Shown here: positions 53,714 to 64,000 of the stretch, piece after piece
How positions within the stretch are numbered: position 1 is the first letter of the stretch
How the letters are laid out: each line of letters opens with the position of its first letter
Assembly: GCF_003086295.3 (NCBI RefSeq)
Contig: NC_092051.1
Location: forward strand, 68,449,772-68,513,771
Direction of reading: 5' to 3'
DNA: 64,000 nt
Source of the DNA: Arachis hypogaea
Taxonomy: Eukaryota; Streptophyta; Magnoliopsida; Fabales; Fabaceae
Notes under the pieces: generated by a model
The model's input: the letters and a program-made list of their open reading frames with translations, nothing else
What the model was told of the DNA's origin: nothing
The model's database searches: none
Made by a program: the position numbers and the translations under genes

Positions 53714-54171
53714 GAGCCCAGGGGAGAATTTTCAAGTTCCAACGTTAGCCTCCAAGTTAGGGGGCTAACGTTGGGGCTAACTTTTCAACCAAAAGTTTGT
53801 GCAAAAGTTTGATGCTAACTTTAGGTCCAGCTTCTTGCTTCCTGGTTCAGTTTCACTTATTCCATTGTCCTCTCTTCACTCCTAGCCATTCCTTCTTGCT
53901 TCAACCTTTCTCCAAGCTTTCTTCACCTATCATTAATCAACCAAACTCATCAAAGCTATGCTCAAAATCATGAGATATTCATTCTTTCATAATATGCAAC
54001 AAATATAGCATGAAACCTCATGAAATGGCATGAATTCATATATGGTTGGTTCAATCAAGGGAAACATGAAAATCTACTCAATTAGCTTGCTTGTAGCTCA
54101 AGAAAGTGCATAATTCTAATGAAAACAAAAGAAAAGGACTAGCTAAAATAGGCTAGGATGACTTGTCATCA
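53714..54171 (-). repeat. 3' LTR of E, left part
   Basis: From GAGCC to the end TTGTCATCA. On the reverse strand it begins TGATGACAAGTCATCC and matches the first 300 bases of the solo LTR at 29070. Contains one hairpin unit of the CCAACGTTAGCC type (53741-53775). Confidence 0.8.
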
Positions 54172-55177
54172 CAACACCAAACTTAAAGCTTGCTTGTCCC
54201 CAAGCAAGAAAAGATTTATTGAGAAGAAAGAATGAAATAGAAGAGGATGTTCATGCTAGCAGAGTATTATTGATAGTTCATGGGGTTTTGTGTGGATATG
54301 CAAATACTCACTTCTTATTGACTCCTAGGCCTAGAAAGTCTCCTTCAAGCTTCAAGTGACATACTGCTATGACCTCTCATTATTCCTTTATCCTTGGCTA
54401 TTACTTTGTTCATAAGCTTTATTTGAGTGTCATGTGTAACAAATTCATTTTCTTTATTTTATACTTGACACATTATTCACTATAGACACTTGGCTCACAT
54501 TCCTTCTTAGAACATTGGTGCCCAGCACCTCTTTGGGTTACTAAATGCCTTGTAGTTAGGTTGCTCTTGATAGTGGACTTTCAGCTGATGATCCCGGGTT
54601 AGTTAACCCAAGTCACCAAGTGTTGAAGCACTCCAAAGAGCTTAATAATCCAAGCAGATCCTAATACACAGACACCACAGGCATATATTCTAAGGTTCAA
54701 GCTATTGGTGTCCAGCTTTGTTTCTTTTTGTTTTTCTTTTGTTCTGCCACTTTTTGGCTATCTTTTTTTTCTTTTCTTCTTTTTGTTTTTCTTTCTAACC
54801 AAGGAAATTAATTCAATTGAGATTCATAGACAGTAGGCCACTCTTTACTTAGAAGGAGATATCCTGGCTCTTTATCCACTAAAAGTGAGCTATTATACAA
54901 TCACACACATACCACCACTTACTTTTATTCCACTTCTATCTAACAGAAACCATTTTACTTCACATTCAAACTGTTCTTTTATTGAATTTAGAGATGCAGG
55001 GGACAACACATGCTTCTTGTCAAGTGAAAATAAACACCCAAGCACACACATAGACTAGCCTACTTATTTTAAAATAAACAAACATAATGCAAAGACTTTT
55101 AAATGACTACTTAAAAATGCAAAGACAACTTAGAACAGATAGATTTTGTAGTGATGAATAAGGAGCAAGTCCACCTT
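54172..55177 (-). other. 3' UTR and PPT-position motif of E
   Basis: Reverse strand: hairpin CTTGCTTG-GGGA-CAAGCAAG (54189-54208), AAGTTTGGTGTTG (54172-54184) at the LTR. GGTGCTGGGCACC (54517-54529) and GGGTTAACTAACCC (54596-54609) match the 3' UTR of A. Non-coding. Confidence 0.7.
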
Positions 55178-56713
55178 TCATTTGTCATGCCTTTTCTTTC
55201 TCCTTTCATACACTTGGCTGCTAGTGTTCCCACCATCCTTGTTTGGTGCCTGTTGATCTTGCCAAAAGCCAGCCTTATTCATAGCCTCCTCCACTCTATC
55301 TTCAAGTCTCATAGCCCTGCTTACTTCTACCTCACTTCTCATTTTGAAGAATTCATCAAAAGTTGGGAACGCCGGATCCATGTTGTGCAAATGTTCTCCA
55401 ATATAGTTTAGTTTGATTTGGCTATTGACGTTGTAATCGGCTTGTACTTCATACCTTGCATCTTGGAGTGTTGTGAACTCCTTGAAAGCCTTCAAACTTT
55501 CAGCTTGCATTTGTTCCAACTTCCCAAAAGATTCATGAGATTGAAAGGCATGTTCTTCTTGCATCACAAGGAATCTTGACTCGAATTCACTTTGTTTGCT
55601 CATTATTCTTAGCTCTCTTTCTTCTTGTGCTTGTTGGTTCTTCATGTACAGAGAATGGTATTCCTCTTGCCTTTCTTGGATTCTCGTGTACTGTTGAGAC
55701 AATCTTCCTATTGCTTCTTGCATTTGAGTCATATCCATATTACCATGTGGGAAAAAGTGTGGCTGTTCCTCCTTCTCTTGTGGCTCTTCTTCTATGTGTG
55801 GCTCATCTTCTTCCATTGGCTCTTCTCTTTCCCTTCCTCCATGTGGTCTTCGGCCTTGATGTGCTTCAAGGGGCATCATCATTCGTTCAATGGTTATGGG
55901 CATGCCTTGGCTTAACCACATTGGATTCTCCTCTTCCAATGGAACTTTAGCCTTTGCACACAACCTCCAAATGGTACTTGGATAATACAACCAAGATCCG
56001 GCCGAATTCTTTTCAGCTAGCTTTTGAATGTCTCTTGCAAGGATTTCATGAACTCTTATCTCTCCACCCACCATGATACAATGCAGCATCACGGCTCTCT
56101 CCCTGTTAACTTCCGAGGTGTTTACTGTGCCCAGAATTGATCTTTTCATCAACTCATACCATCCTTTTGCTTCCGGAGTGAGGTTACATCTCTTCAGGAA
56201 CTTATATCTGTTCTTGTTATCTCCTTCCCACTCTGAGTTCTCAAAACAAATGTCTCTCGCAATCTCTTCATAATCCTGATCCTCATTCAATCTTTGTTGG
56301 TATCCCGGTTCATCAAAGCGGACTGACTTTAGTTTCAAGACTTTTTTGATTGCATCCGGGCTAAAGTCTACTTCCACCCCCCGCACATAGCTCTTGTACG
56401 TTGGGGGCTCACGCATGTCAAGCCTTGGGACATTTGCATAGAATTCTCTTATGATATTGGTATTAATTCGGGTGGCTGGTGATGTAAGTTCCTCCCATCT
56501 CCTCTTCCGGATTTTGTTCTTCATTTCTTGACATCCATCATCCGGCAACATGAATGGAATTTCAGGATAGATTCTTTTCTCGTGTATCCATTGAATTTGC
56601 ATTTGATGAAACCAAGACTTGAACCTCCGTTGGTCATATTCATGTGTTTCTTCCTCTACTATTGGATCTTTTCCTTTTCGTCGTTTGGTTCTTGAGGAGG
56701 ATGCCATGATCAC
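55178..56713 (-). CDS. Accessory ORF of E (PF20167-like), intact
   Basis: About 509 residues from MASSSRTKRRKGKDP (56707). A conserved block at about residues 35-255 has REFYANV, YKSYVRGVEVDFSPDAI and LTPEAKGWYELMKRSIL, then a Glu/Gln-rich section and coiled coil QERQEEYHS. It ends with KDGGNTSSQV and a lysine-rich tail. It aligns to the A ORF along its length. Position between gag-protease and the 3' LTR is as in A and C. Function unknown. Confidence 0.75.
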   Translation of the reverse strand: MIMASSSRTKRRKGKDPIVEEETHEYDQRRFKSWFHQMQIQWIHEKRIYPEIPFMLPDDGCQEMKNKIRKRRWEELTSPATRINTNIIREFYANVPRLDMREPPTYKSYVRGVEVDFSPDAIKKVLKLKSVRFDEPGYQQRLNEDQDYEEIARDICFENSEWEGDNKNRYKFLKRCNLTPEAKGWYELMKRSILGTVNTSEVNRERAVMLHCIMVGGEIRVHEILARDIQKLAEKNSAGSWLYYPSTIWRLCAKAKVPLEEENPMWLSQGMPITIERMMMPLEAHQGRRPHGGREREEPMEEDEPHIEEEPQEKEEQPHFFPHGNMDMTQMQEAIGRLSQQYTRIQERQEEYHSLYMKNQQAQEERELRIMSKQSEFESRFLVMQEEHAFQSHESFGKLEQMQAESLKAFKEFTTLQDARYEVQADYNVNSQIKLNYIGEHLHNMDPAFPTFDEFFKMRSEVEVSRAMRLEDRVEEAMNKAGFWQDQQAPNKDGGNTSSQVYERRKKRHDK

Positions 56714-57701
56714 TTGGTTGGTTGAGAGGGAATGTGAAGAGTGTTGGAGAGTTTGATGTGTGTTTGGAGGAAAAAGAAATTAGGACCGGACTTGCTATGA
56801 CAAGAAATTATGAAGAGAAGTTTAAGTGGTTGGAGTTTAAAGTAAGAGAAAGGTTGCACAAAGCTTGTTATGTTGAGGAGTGATTCGGTCATGTGCATGG
56901 CTTGAAGGTGGTATGCTTTTAAATGAGCAATGAAGGGCTAGGATGCAATTAGACACTATGGGGATCAAAGGTGTGCATGTATGGATGAATGAAGACAAAA
57001 TTTGCTCTTTCCCTTGCCTTTGCCGTGATCATTCTCAAGGAGTGGCAGATTTCTTTCTTGAAGCATGTGATGGGATTTTGTCCTTATGCTATGCTTTCCT
57101 TTGTCTTGTCTTTTTCATTGAAGATTCTTTGACCTCCTAGTCATCACAACAAGACAACATATATTAGTCTTATCCAACCGTAGCAAGAGTGTTCTTTTTA
57201 GAAATACTATGTGAACCATCAATTCTTATCTCATTTGAACCGTGATACTCTCTTTGGAGGACACCAAACTTAATGTTTGGTCATGTATAAAGAAAACGAG
57301 TCTTTTCCTCCAATTAGTGAAGTTCAAACGTTAAATGTCCATAAGAATTGTTTCCATTACACTTTCTTTTTCTTTTTTTTTTTCATGAAGGATTAATTGT
57401 ATCCTTGAATCGGTGCATCAAGGTTTGATGAACACCAAACTTGTTTCTTGTCAAAGGGTACATCACAATTAATGCCTTCATTACTGAATAAGAATTTTTT
57501 CATTTATAAGATTTTGAAGAATAACAAATGTATGATTATTGATGCATGAGTTTCAAATTTTCATGAAGCTATGTGGACACCAAACTTAGCATATGTTTCA
57601 AAATAGTGCATGCAGTCAATGGACATGTTCATGAAAAGAGAAAAGAATTCATGCTCAATTGATCATAACTTATTGAATTTAAAATGACATGAATCTTAAA
57701 G
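56714..57701 (-). other. Region between gag-protease and accessory ORF of E
   Basis: Non-coding, about 1 kb. Three AAGTTTGGTGTC motifs (about 57262, 57432, 57577, reverse), one as a hairpin ACCAAAC-TTAAT-GTTTGGT (57263-57281). No GGCGTT palindromes. No gene is seen. Confidence 0.6.
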
Positions 57702-57749
57702 CATGGGTTGCCTCCCATGGAGCGCTCTTTTATTGTCATTAGCTTGACA
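57702..57749 (-). promoter_or_regulatory. Double hairpin after the gag-protease stop (E)
   Basis: Reverse strand TGTCAAGCTAATGACA then CATGGG-AGGCAA-CCCATG, 13 bases after the stop at 57763. Compared with C and D the stem bases change (TTGGG/CCCAA to ATGGG/CCCAT) while pairing is kept. Confidence 0.75.
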
Positions 57750-57762
57750 TTGAAGCTTTCTT

Positions 57763-60654
57763 TTATGGTGGTTGGTGCTTGTAGGGCCTTAATTTGTCTC
57801 CTCTGACCGTGATCCTCTTCTTTGTTTTCTGGTGTTCAATTTTAGCATGCTCTAATGATAGTATGTTACTGACAGTATAGTAATCCTCGGTTTGTTGATT
57901 TGCCCCCAGCTGTTGATATATCAGTTGCACTTTGTCACCTTTGGAAAGCCCCTCTGTTGGAATCTTTCTATTCTTCCAGCCCCTTTTTGCTTTGTTTCTG
58001 CGTTTCATCTTTCCTTTTGTTGATCTTTCTTTTCTGGCCGTAGGTCTTTCTTGGGGACCTCTCTTTTCAGTGGCTGATACTCTAACATCCTCTTGGGCTT
58101 TTTCATCAGTCTGCACAATCCTTAGCATTGGGATGTTGCTGTGACTTCCCTGGTCATTTTTCATATAGTCTTTCTTTTCCTTGCTAAATTGTGCCTCTGG
58201 CAACACCTTCAGAGTGACACTCTGGTCATGCATCCTTAGAGTTAATTCCCCTTCCTCTACGTCTATGATAGCTCTAGCAGTGGCCAAGAATGGCCTTCCC
58301 AGTATAACAGAGTCACCATCATCATCGTTTGATTCTAGAACCACAAAGTCAACAGGGTATATAAAACTGTCCACCTTGACCAAAAGATTTTCAATTACAC
58401 CCCTGGGGTATACTATTGACTTGTCTACCAGCTCCAGAGACATTTGTACTGGTTTGACCTCCTCTATATGCAGCTTTTTCACCAAGGAAGATGGTATTAA
58501 GTTAATACTTGCTCCGAGATCCCACATTGCTTTAGTGATGGTCAATTCCCCAATGGTGCAAGGCAACAGGAAGCTCCCTGGGTCCTCAAGCTTGGGAGGA
58601 AGCCCCTTTTGAATCAAGGCCCTGCATTCCTCAGTAATCATTATGGTTTCTTTCTCATCCCAGCTTCTTTTCTTGTTGATGAGATCCTTCAGAAACTTGG
58701 AGTATAGAGGCATTTGCTCAATTGCTTCAGCAAAGGGGATATTAATTTCTAGCTTCTTAAAGATCTCAAGGAATTTGTGAAAATGCTGGTCTTTAACCTC
58801 TTTGTTGAACCTCTGGGGATATGGCAGTGGAGGTGTGATGCTTTTTCCTATTTGCTGCTGTCCCTGAGCTACTTCCTTTGAGCTATGTGGCTGGTTGTTC
58901 TTCTCTTTAAGTTTCTCAGTGCTTTTGTTTGGCATCACAACTTGCTCCTCAGCCTCATCTGCCTTTGTTTGCTTCTCATCCTCCGTTGGTTCTTTGATGT
59001 TCTCTGCTTGCTTCTTTGTAGTGTCATTGTTGCTTCTCAATACTCTCCCACTCCTTAATTGTATTGCCTTGCATTCCTCCTTGGGATTTGGAATTGTGTC
59101 ACTGGGCAGTGAGTTTGAAGGTCTCTCAATAGATACTTGCTTGGAGAGTTGCCCCATCTGTCTCTCTAGGCTTTTCAGGGAGGCTTCCTGATTCTTGGTT
59201 ACCATTTCTTGGTGTTTCAACATTTTGTCTATCATGGCCTCCAAGTGAGTGATTCTTTGGGCTTCAGGTGATACTTGAGGTGGGTTATGAGATGTGGGTG
59301 GTAGATGGTAGGCATTTTGGTTGGTGGGTTGGTTATTAGATTGGTATTGGTTGAAGTTGGGGTAGTTGTTTTGAGGTTTTCTGTAGGGGTTTTGGTTAGT
59401 CTGCTGCTGGTTGTGATTTTGGTTGCTTCTTGGGTTGTGTTGGTTTGAGTTCCTCTGCCATGGTTGTTGGTTTTGGGTATGGTTATCTCCCCATCTGAGG
59501 TTTAGGTGGTTCTTCCAGGATGGATTGTATGTATCACCATACACTTCCTTTGGTCCTTGGTTGTGCATATACTGTACTTGCTCTTGTTGTTGTTCTTCTT
59601 GAGTTTCTTCATTCTGTCCCCATGTGGTTGATGGTTGGCTAGTGTTGACTGCTGCAACTTAGAGACTATCAATTCTCTTGGCCATTTGCTCAAATTGTTG
59701 CTGAATTTGCTGCTGCATCATCTTGTTTTGAGCTAGGATTGAATCCACTCCTTCTAGCTCCATTACTCCTCTCCTTTGTGATGGTTGGCGGCCTCTTTGA
59801 TGAGCAAAGAAATACTGGTTGTTAGACACCATATCAATGAGTTCTTGAGCTTCTTCTGCAGTTTTCATGAGTTGCAAGGAACCTCCAGCTGAATGATCCA
59901 AAGCTTCCTGGGATTTCAGTGTCAAGCCTTCATAAAAGTTTTGAAGTTTCTCAAACTCATTAAACATGGCAGGGGGACATTTCCTGATCAGAGCCTTGTA
60001 CCTCTCCCATGCCTCATAAATGGGTTCGGCCTCCATTTGTGTAAATGTTTGTACCTCAGCCTTTAACCTTATAATCCTCTGAGGTGGATAAAATTTGGCA
60101 AGAAACTTAGTTACCAAATCATCCCAGTTGTTAATGCTGTCCCTTGGAAACGATTCCAACCATTTAGTGGCCTTGTCCCTGAGAGAAAATGGGAATAGCA
60201 TCAGTTTGTAACTGTCAGGGGGCACTCCATTAGTTTTGACAGTGTTGCATATCCTCAAGAAAGTGGATAAATGTTGGTGTGGGTCCTCAAGTGGTCCTCC
60301 ACCAAAAGAGCAGTTGTTCTGAACCAAAGTGATGAGTTGTGGCTTGAGTTCAAAATTATTAGCATTGACATTTGGAGCCAAGATGCTGCTCCCACAATGT
60401 CTAGGATTTGCAAAGGTATAGGAAGCCAAAACTCTCCTTTGGGGTGGGTTGCCATTGTTGTTGTCTTCTCCACCTGGTGGATTGGTTAGATGTTCCTCCA
60501 TCTCTTGGAATTCTTCGTCTGATTCCTCTTCCCCAACAATATTTTTCCCTCTTTCAGCTCTTCTTAACCTCCTGAGAGTTCTTTCGTCTTGTTCATGAAA
60601 ATTGGGTATGGTTCTTCTTGTACCTAACATACAAGCAGAGCATGAGAAATGCAC
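57763..60654 (-). pseudogene. gag-pro: Gag-protease of E with integrase-like C-terminal tail, one nonsense codon
   Basis: One frame of about 960 codons, broken only by TAA at 59659-59661. Start probably MLGTRRTIPNF, a few codons inside the open frame. Gag core (NNFELKPQLITLVQNN, MLFPFSLRDKATKW, FLAKFYPPQ) in the first 331 codons, an Asn/Gln-rich linker, then protease MWDLGASINLIPSSLV and ILGRPFLATARAIIDVEEGE. The last 60 residues (KGDKVQLIYQQLG ... GDKLRPYKHQ) resemble the end of a plant integrase rather than a Gag tail. No RT or integrase core lies between. Confidence 0.78.
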
Positions 60655-60824
60655 AAAACCAGTGACACTTCAATTTACTACCAGATTGAAGTGTTAGTTA
60701 GTTTAAGCAAAAAATCAAACAGTTAGTGGGTTAATCAAAATTAAAGAAAAAGTGCTTGATCTAGATCACCACCTCACTTAATCATTGTCAATCTAATCAA
60801 TCCCCGGCAACGGCGCCAAAAACT
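60655..60824 (-). other. Short 5' leader of E with primer site
   Basis: Only about 170 bases lie between the Gag start and the LTR, unlike C and D with over 1.5 kb. Contains the tRNA-Asp primer site at 60801-60818 (reverse TGGCGCCGTTGCCGGGGA). Confidence 0.75.
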
Positions 60825-62194
60825 TGATGAGATATTTTGTAGGAAAATAAATTTCTCCCAAAATACACAAATATAACCGGCAAGTGCACCGGGTCGTATC
60901 AAGTAATAAAAACTCACGGGAGTGAGGTCGATCCCACAGGGATTGAAGGATTGAGCAATTTTAGTTTAGTGGTTGATTTAGTCAAGCGAATCAAGATTTG
61001 GTAGATGGTTTTGTGACTTGCAGAATTAAATTGCATTGAAGTAAAGAGAACAAGAAATAAATTGCTGAAACGTAAAGAACAAGAAATTAAATGGCGGAAG
61101 CTTAGAGTGCAAGAAATGTAAATTGCGGAATCTTAAAGCGCAAGGAATGTAAATTGCTTGAAATGTAAAGGGGATTGGGATGTGGATTTGCAGAAATTAA
61201 ACAAGGAAAAATTAAATTGCATCAAACAGAAGAGGGAAAGGGAATTGGGATTGAACCAGATATGAAGCAGAAAAGTAAATGAACATAGAAAGCAGTAAAC
61301 AGAGAAGTGAAATGGGAAATTCAGATCTCAGGACCCAGAGACTAGAAAACCAAGTCTAGATCTCAATGCCTTCCTAGATCCAACAAGAACAATTGCAAGG
61401 AAATTGTAAATTGCAAGGAAAATAGATAAAGAGCAATTAACCGGAAATGAAATTCAATTAGCAGTAAAGAAACAGAGATCCAAGATTGAGATTGAAACAA
61501 AATTTCTTCAATTCTCCAATCCAAGATCCAAGACAAGTGTAAATGAAATTGAAAGCAATGAAAACAAAGAAATTAAAGTTTAAAAGCTCTCCGAAAACTA
61601 TTATGAAAATTCCAAAAGGAAAGCTCCCCGAAGAACTTGAATTCTATCCTATTTATACACTTTCTTCAAATGATCTTCAAGCCTTGAGTTGGGCCTTTGC
61701 TCTTGGTGGAATTGGATTGAAAGAGGCCTTGGTTGATTGCTCTTGAAGTTTGGAGAAGAACCAAAGTGAACCAATTGAACCGGTTTTGAGGTTAGCAAAA
61801 GTTGGACCAAAAGTTTGAGAACTTTTCATAGCAGCCAGCACAATTTGCTGGTATGAACGTTGGTGCCAACGTTAGGGGTCTAACTTTGACCCTAACGTTG
61901 GCCTTGCCTAATGTGTTTGTGGCGCCAACGTTAGCCACCAAGTTAGGGGGCTAACGTTGGCGCAAACTTTTGCTCCTTCTCCATTGAAAATTCATGTGCC
62001 AACGTTAGCCTCCAAGCTAGGGGGCTAACGTTGGCGCAAACGTTGGATGGCCAGGGAGGAATTCATGTGCCAACGTTAGCCTCCAAGTTAGGGGGCTAAC
62101 GTTGGCGCAAACTTTTGGAGCCCAGGGGAGAAATTCATGTGCCAACGTTAGCCTCAAAGTTAGGGGGCTAACGTTGGCGCAAACTTTTGGAGCC
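60825..62194 (-). repeat. 5' LTR of E, right part
   Basis: Starts on + with TGATGAGATATT (element end TCTCATCA) and runs to GAGCC at 62194, where the F LTR begins. TATAAATAG reverse at 61649-61657 in the same flanks as A. The rest of the LTR is the part found at 53714-54171. Confidence 0.8.
61850..62185 (-). repeat. Hairpin array of the E LTR
   Basis: Five units of GCCAACGTTAGCC-loop-GGCTAACGTTGGC, near 61870, 61945, 62020, 62090 and 62160. Arms of about 13 bp, loop about 12 (TCCAAGTTAGGG). Units are separated by AATTCATGT and by TTTTGGAGCCCAGGGGAG, the site where the F LTR entered. Confidence 0.8.
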
Positions 62195-64000
62195 TGGTGC
62201 ACGAAATTATGATCTCTGGTAATGGCTTCTTAGGCCAGATACTCTGATCTAGTTTTACAGTCTGTCACAACTTCGATACAACTAACCAGCAAGTGCACTG
62301 GGTCGTCCAAGTAATACCTTACGTGAGTAAGGGTCGAATCCCACGGAGATTGTTGGTATGAAGCAAGCTATGGTCACCTTGTAAATCTCAGTCAGGTAGA
62401 TATAAAGTGATAATGGTGTTTTCGAATATTATATAATAAGATAGGGATAGAGGTACTTATGTAAATCATTGGTAGGAATTTCAGATAAGCGAATGGAGAT
62501 ACTTTTCGTTCCTCTGAACCTATGCTTTCCTGCTATCTTCATCCAATCAGTCTTACTCCTTTCCATGGCTGGCTTTATGCAAGGGCATCACCATTGTCAG
62601 TGGCTACATCCCCTCCTCTCAGTGAATAATATGCTCACGCACCCTGTCACGGCACGGCTATTCATCTGTCGGTTCCCGATCATGCTGGAATAGGATTCAC
62701 CCTCCTTTTGCGTCTGTCACTAACGCCCAGCACTCGCGAGTTTGAAGCTCGTCACAGTCATTCAATCATTGAATCCTACTCAGAATACCACAGACAAGGT
62801 TTAGACCTTCCGGATTCTCTTGAATGCCGCCATCATTCTAGCTTACGCCACGAAGATTCTGGTTAGGAGATCTAAGAGATACTCATTCTAGCTTAATTCA
62901 TGTAGAACAGAAGTGTTTGTCAGGCACGCGTTCATAAGGGAGAAGGATGATGAGCGTCACACATAATCATCACCTTCATCACGTTCTTGGGTGCGAATGG
63001 ATATCTTAGAAGCGAAATAAGAAGAATTGAATAGAAAACAGAAGTACTTTGCATTAATCTTTGAGGAACAGCAGAGCTCCACACCTTAATCTATGGAGTG
63101 TAGAAACTCTACCGTATGAAAATACATAAGTGAAGGTCCAGGCATGGCCGAGATGGCCAGCCCCCTAAAACGTGATCAAAGGATCATAAGGTAATCCAAA
63201 GATGGTCAAAAAGACGTCTAATACAATAGTAAGAGGTCCTATTTATAATAAACTAGTCACTAGGGTTTACATGAGTAAGTAATTGATGAATAAATCCACT
63301 TCCGGGGCCCACTTGGTGTGTGTTTGGGCTGAGCCTAAGTGTTGCACGTGCAGAGGCCATTTGTGGAGTTGAACGCCAGTATTTGTGCCAGTTTGGGCGT
63401 TCAACTCTGGTTTTGGATCCTTTTTTGGCGCTGGACGCCAGATTTGGTCAGAGAGCTGGCGTTGAACGCCAGTTTACGTCATCTATTCTTGGCCAAAGTA
63501 TGGACTATTATAAATTTCTGGAAAGCCCTGGATGTCTACTTTCCAACGCAATTGGAAGCGCGCCATTTCGAATTCTGTAGCTCCAGAAAATCCACTTTGA
63601 GTCCAGGGCGGTCAGAATCCAACAGCATCAGCAGTCCTTCTTCAACCTCTGAATCTGATTTCTGCTCAAGTCCCTCAATTTCAGCCAGAAAATACCTGAA
63701 ATCACAGAAAAACACACAAACTCATAGTAAAGTCCAGAAATGTGAATTTAACACAAAATCTATTAAAAACATCCCTAAAAGTAACTAGATCCTACTAAAA
63801 ACATACTAAAAACAATGTCAAAAAGCGTATAAATTATCCGCTCATCACAACACCAAACTTAAATTGTTGCTTGTCCCCAAGCAACTGAAAATCAAATAGG
63901 ATAAAAAGAAGAGAATATACTATAAATTCCAAACTATCAATGAAACAGAGCTTCAATCATATGAGCGGGACTTATAGCTTTTTGCCTCTTGAATAGTTTT
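62195..64000 (-). mobile_element. Element F: left (3') LTR and 3' UTR start of another D-type element
   Basis: LTR 62195-63847 (1653 bp, TGGTGCACG..CTCATCA on +). From 63848 the reverse strand shows AAGTTTGGTGTTG and hairpin GTTGCTTG-GGGA-CAAGCAAC, then 3' UTR sequence equal to D's 45546-45698. Runs off the window. Confidence 0.88.

Larger units (their letters stand above)
53714..62194 (-). mobile_element. Element E: non-autonomous LTR retrotransposon, reverse strand, related to A
   Basis: Right LTR part 60825-62194, primer site 60801-60818, gag-protease (57763-60654), accessory ORF (55178-56713), 3' UTR, and left LTR part 53714-54171. No RT or integrase core. Each LTR is cut at GAGCC by a D-type LTR. 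The element-side ends TGATGACAAG and TCTCATCA are intact. Confidence 0.85.

Overview
This is plant nuclear heterochromatin, with no ordinary protein-coding host gene. The LTR and primer-site sequences match my memory of peanut (Arachis) retroelements such as the FIDEL/Feral-type families. The genus is an inference from recall, while 'dicot, probably legume' is safer. Everything readable belongs to two classes: a tandem 5S rDNA array and Ty3/gypsy-type LTR retrotransposons nested in and around it, plus one hAT-like DNA element.

Layout. (1) 1-5028: 3' part of a forward element (A), with one intact accessory ORF and a 2.3-kb LTR that carries ten near-perfect hairpins. (2) 5046-28630: a reverse-strand Tat-lineage element (B) with gag, protease, RT, two RNase H domains and integrase, all decayed. 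It also has an antisense gene with a small intron and a ~105-bp tandem repeat near its 3' end. B's right end sits in a 5S spacer. (3) 7529-20191, inside B's antisense gene: a forward non-autonomous element (C) with gag-protease and an accessory ORF but no RT or integrase. C is itself broken by a 2.4-kb hAT-like element (14662-17098) containing a 1.6-kb (CT)n-(GA)n tract. (4) 28631-43971: 43 copies of 5S rRNA (42 complete, one truncated) on the + strand, period about 304 bp, interrupted by a solo LTR (29070-31392, TSD AGTGT). (5) 43972-53713: element D, reverse strand, same family as C, with an intact 775-residue Gag-protease. Its left LTR is fused to a broken 5S gene, and its accessory ORF was replaced by half of a tRNA-Cys. 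(6) 53714-62194: element E, reverse strand, related to A, with Gag-protease plus an integrase-like tail and an intact accessory ORF. (7) 62195-64000: a third D-type LTR and the start of another D-type element (F).

How the parts work together. A, C, D, E and F look non-autonomous: none that is complete in view encodes RT or integrase, so they would need enzymes from a relative elsewhere. C, D and E share a layout of LTR, tRNA-Asp primer site, gag-protease, accessory ORF, 3' UTR, hairpin, AAGTTTGGTGTTG, LTR. A shows the same order over its visible 3' part.

The most unusual signals are cis-elements. They are hairpin arrays with family-specific sequence and compensatory changes, a conserved double hairpin just after the gag-protease stop, and a hairpin plus AAGTTTGGTG module at the 3' LTR that recurs before the accessory ORF. 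There are also repeated TGGC..GCCA hairpins in the leader. D, E and F share the boundary GAGCC and a ~18.3-kb spacing, which suggests one insertion followed by a tandem duplication.
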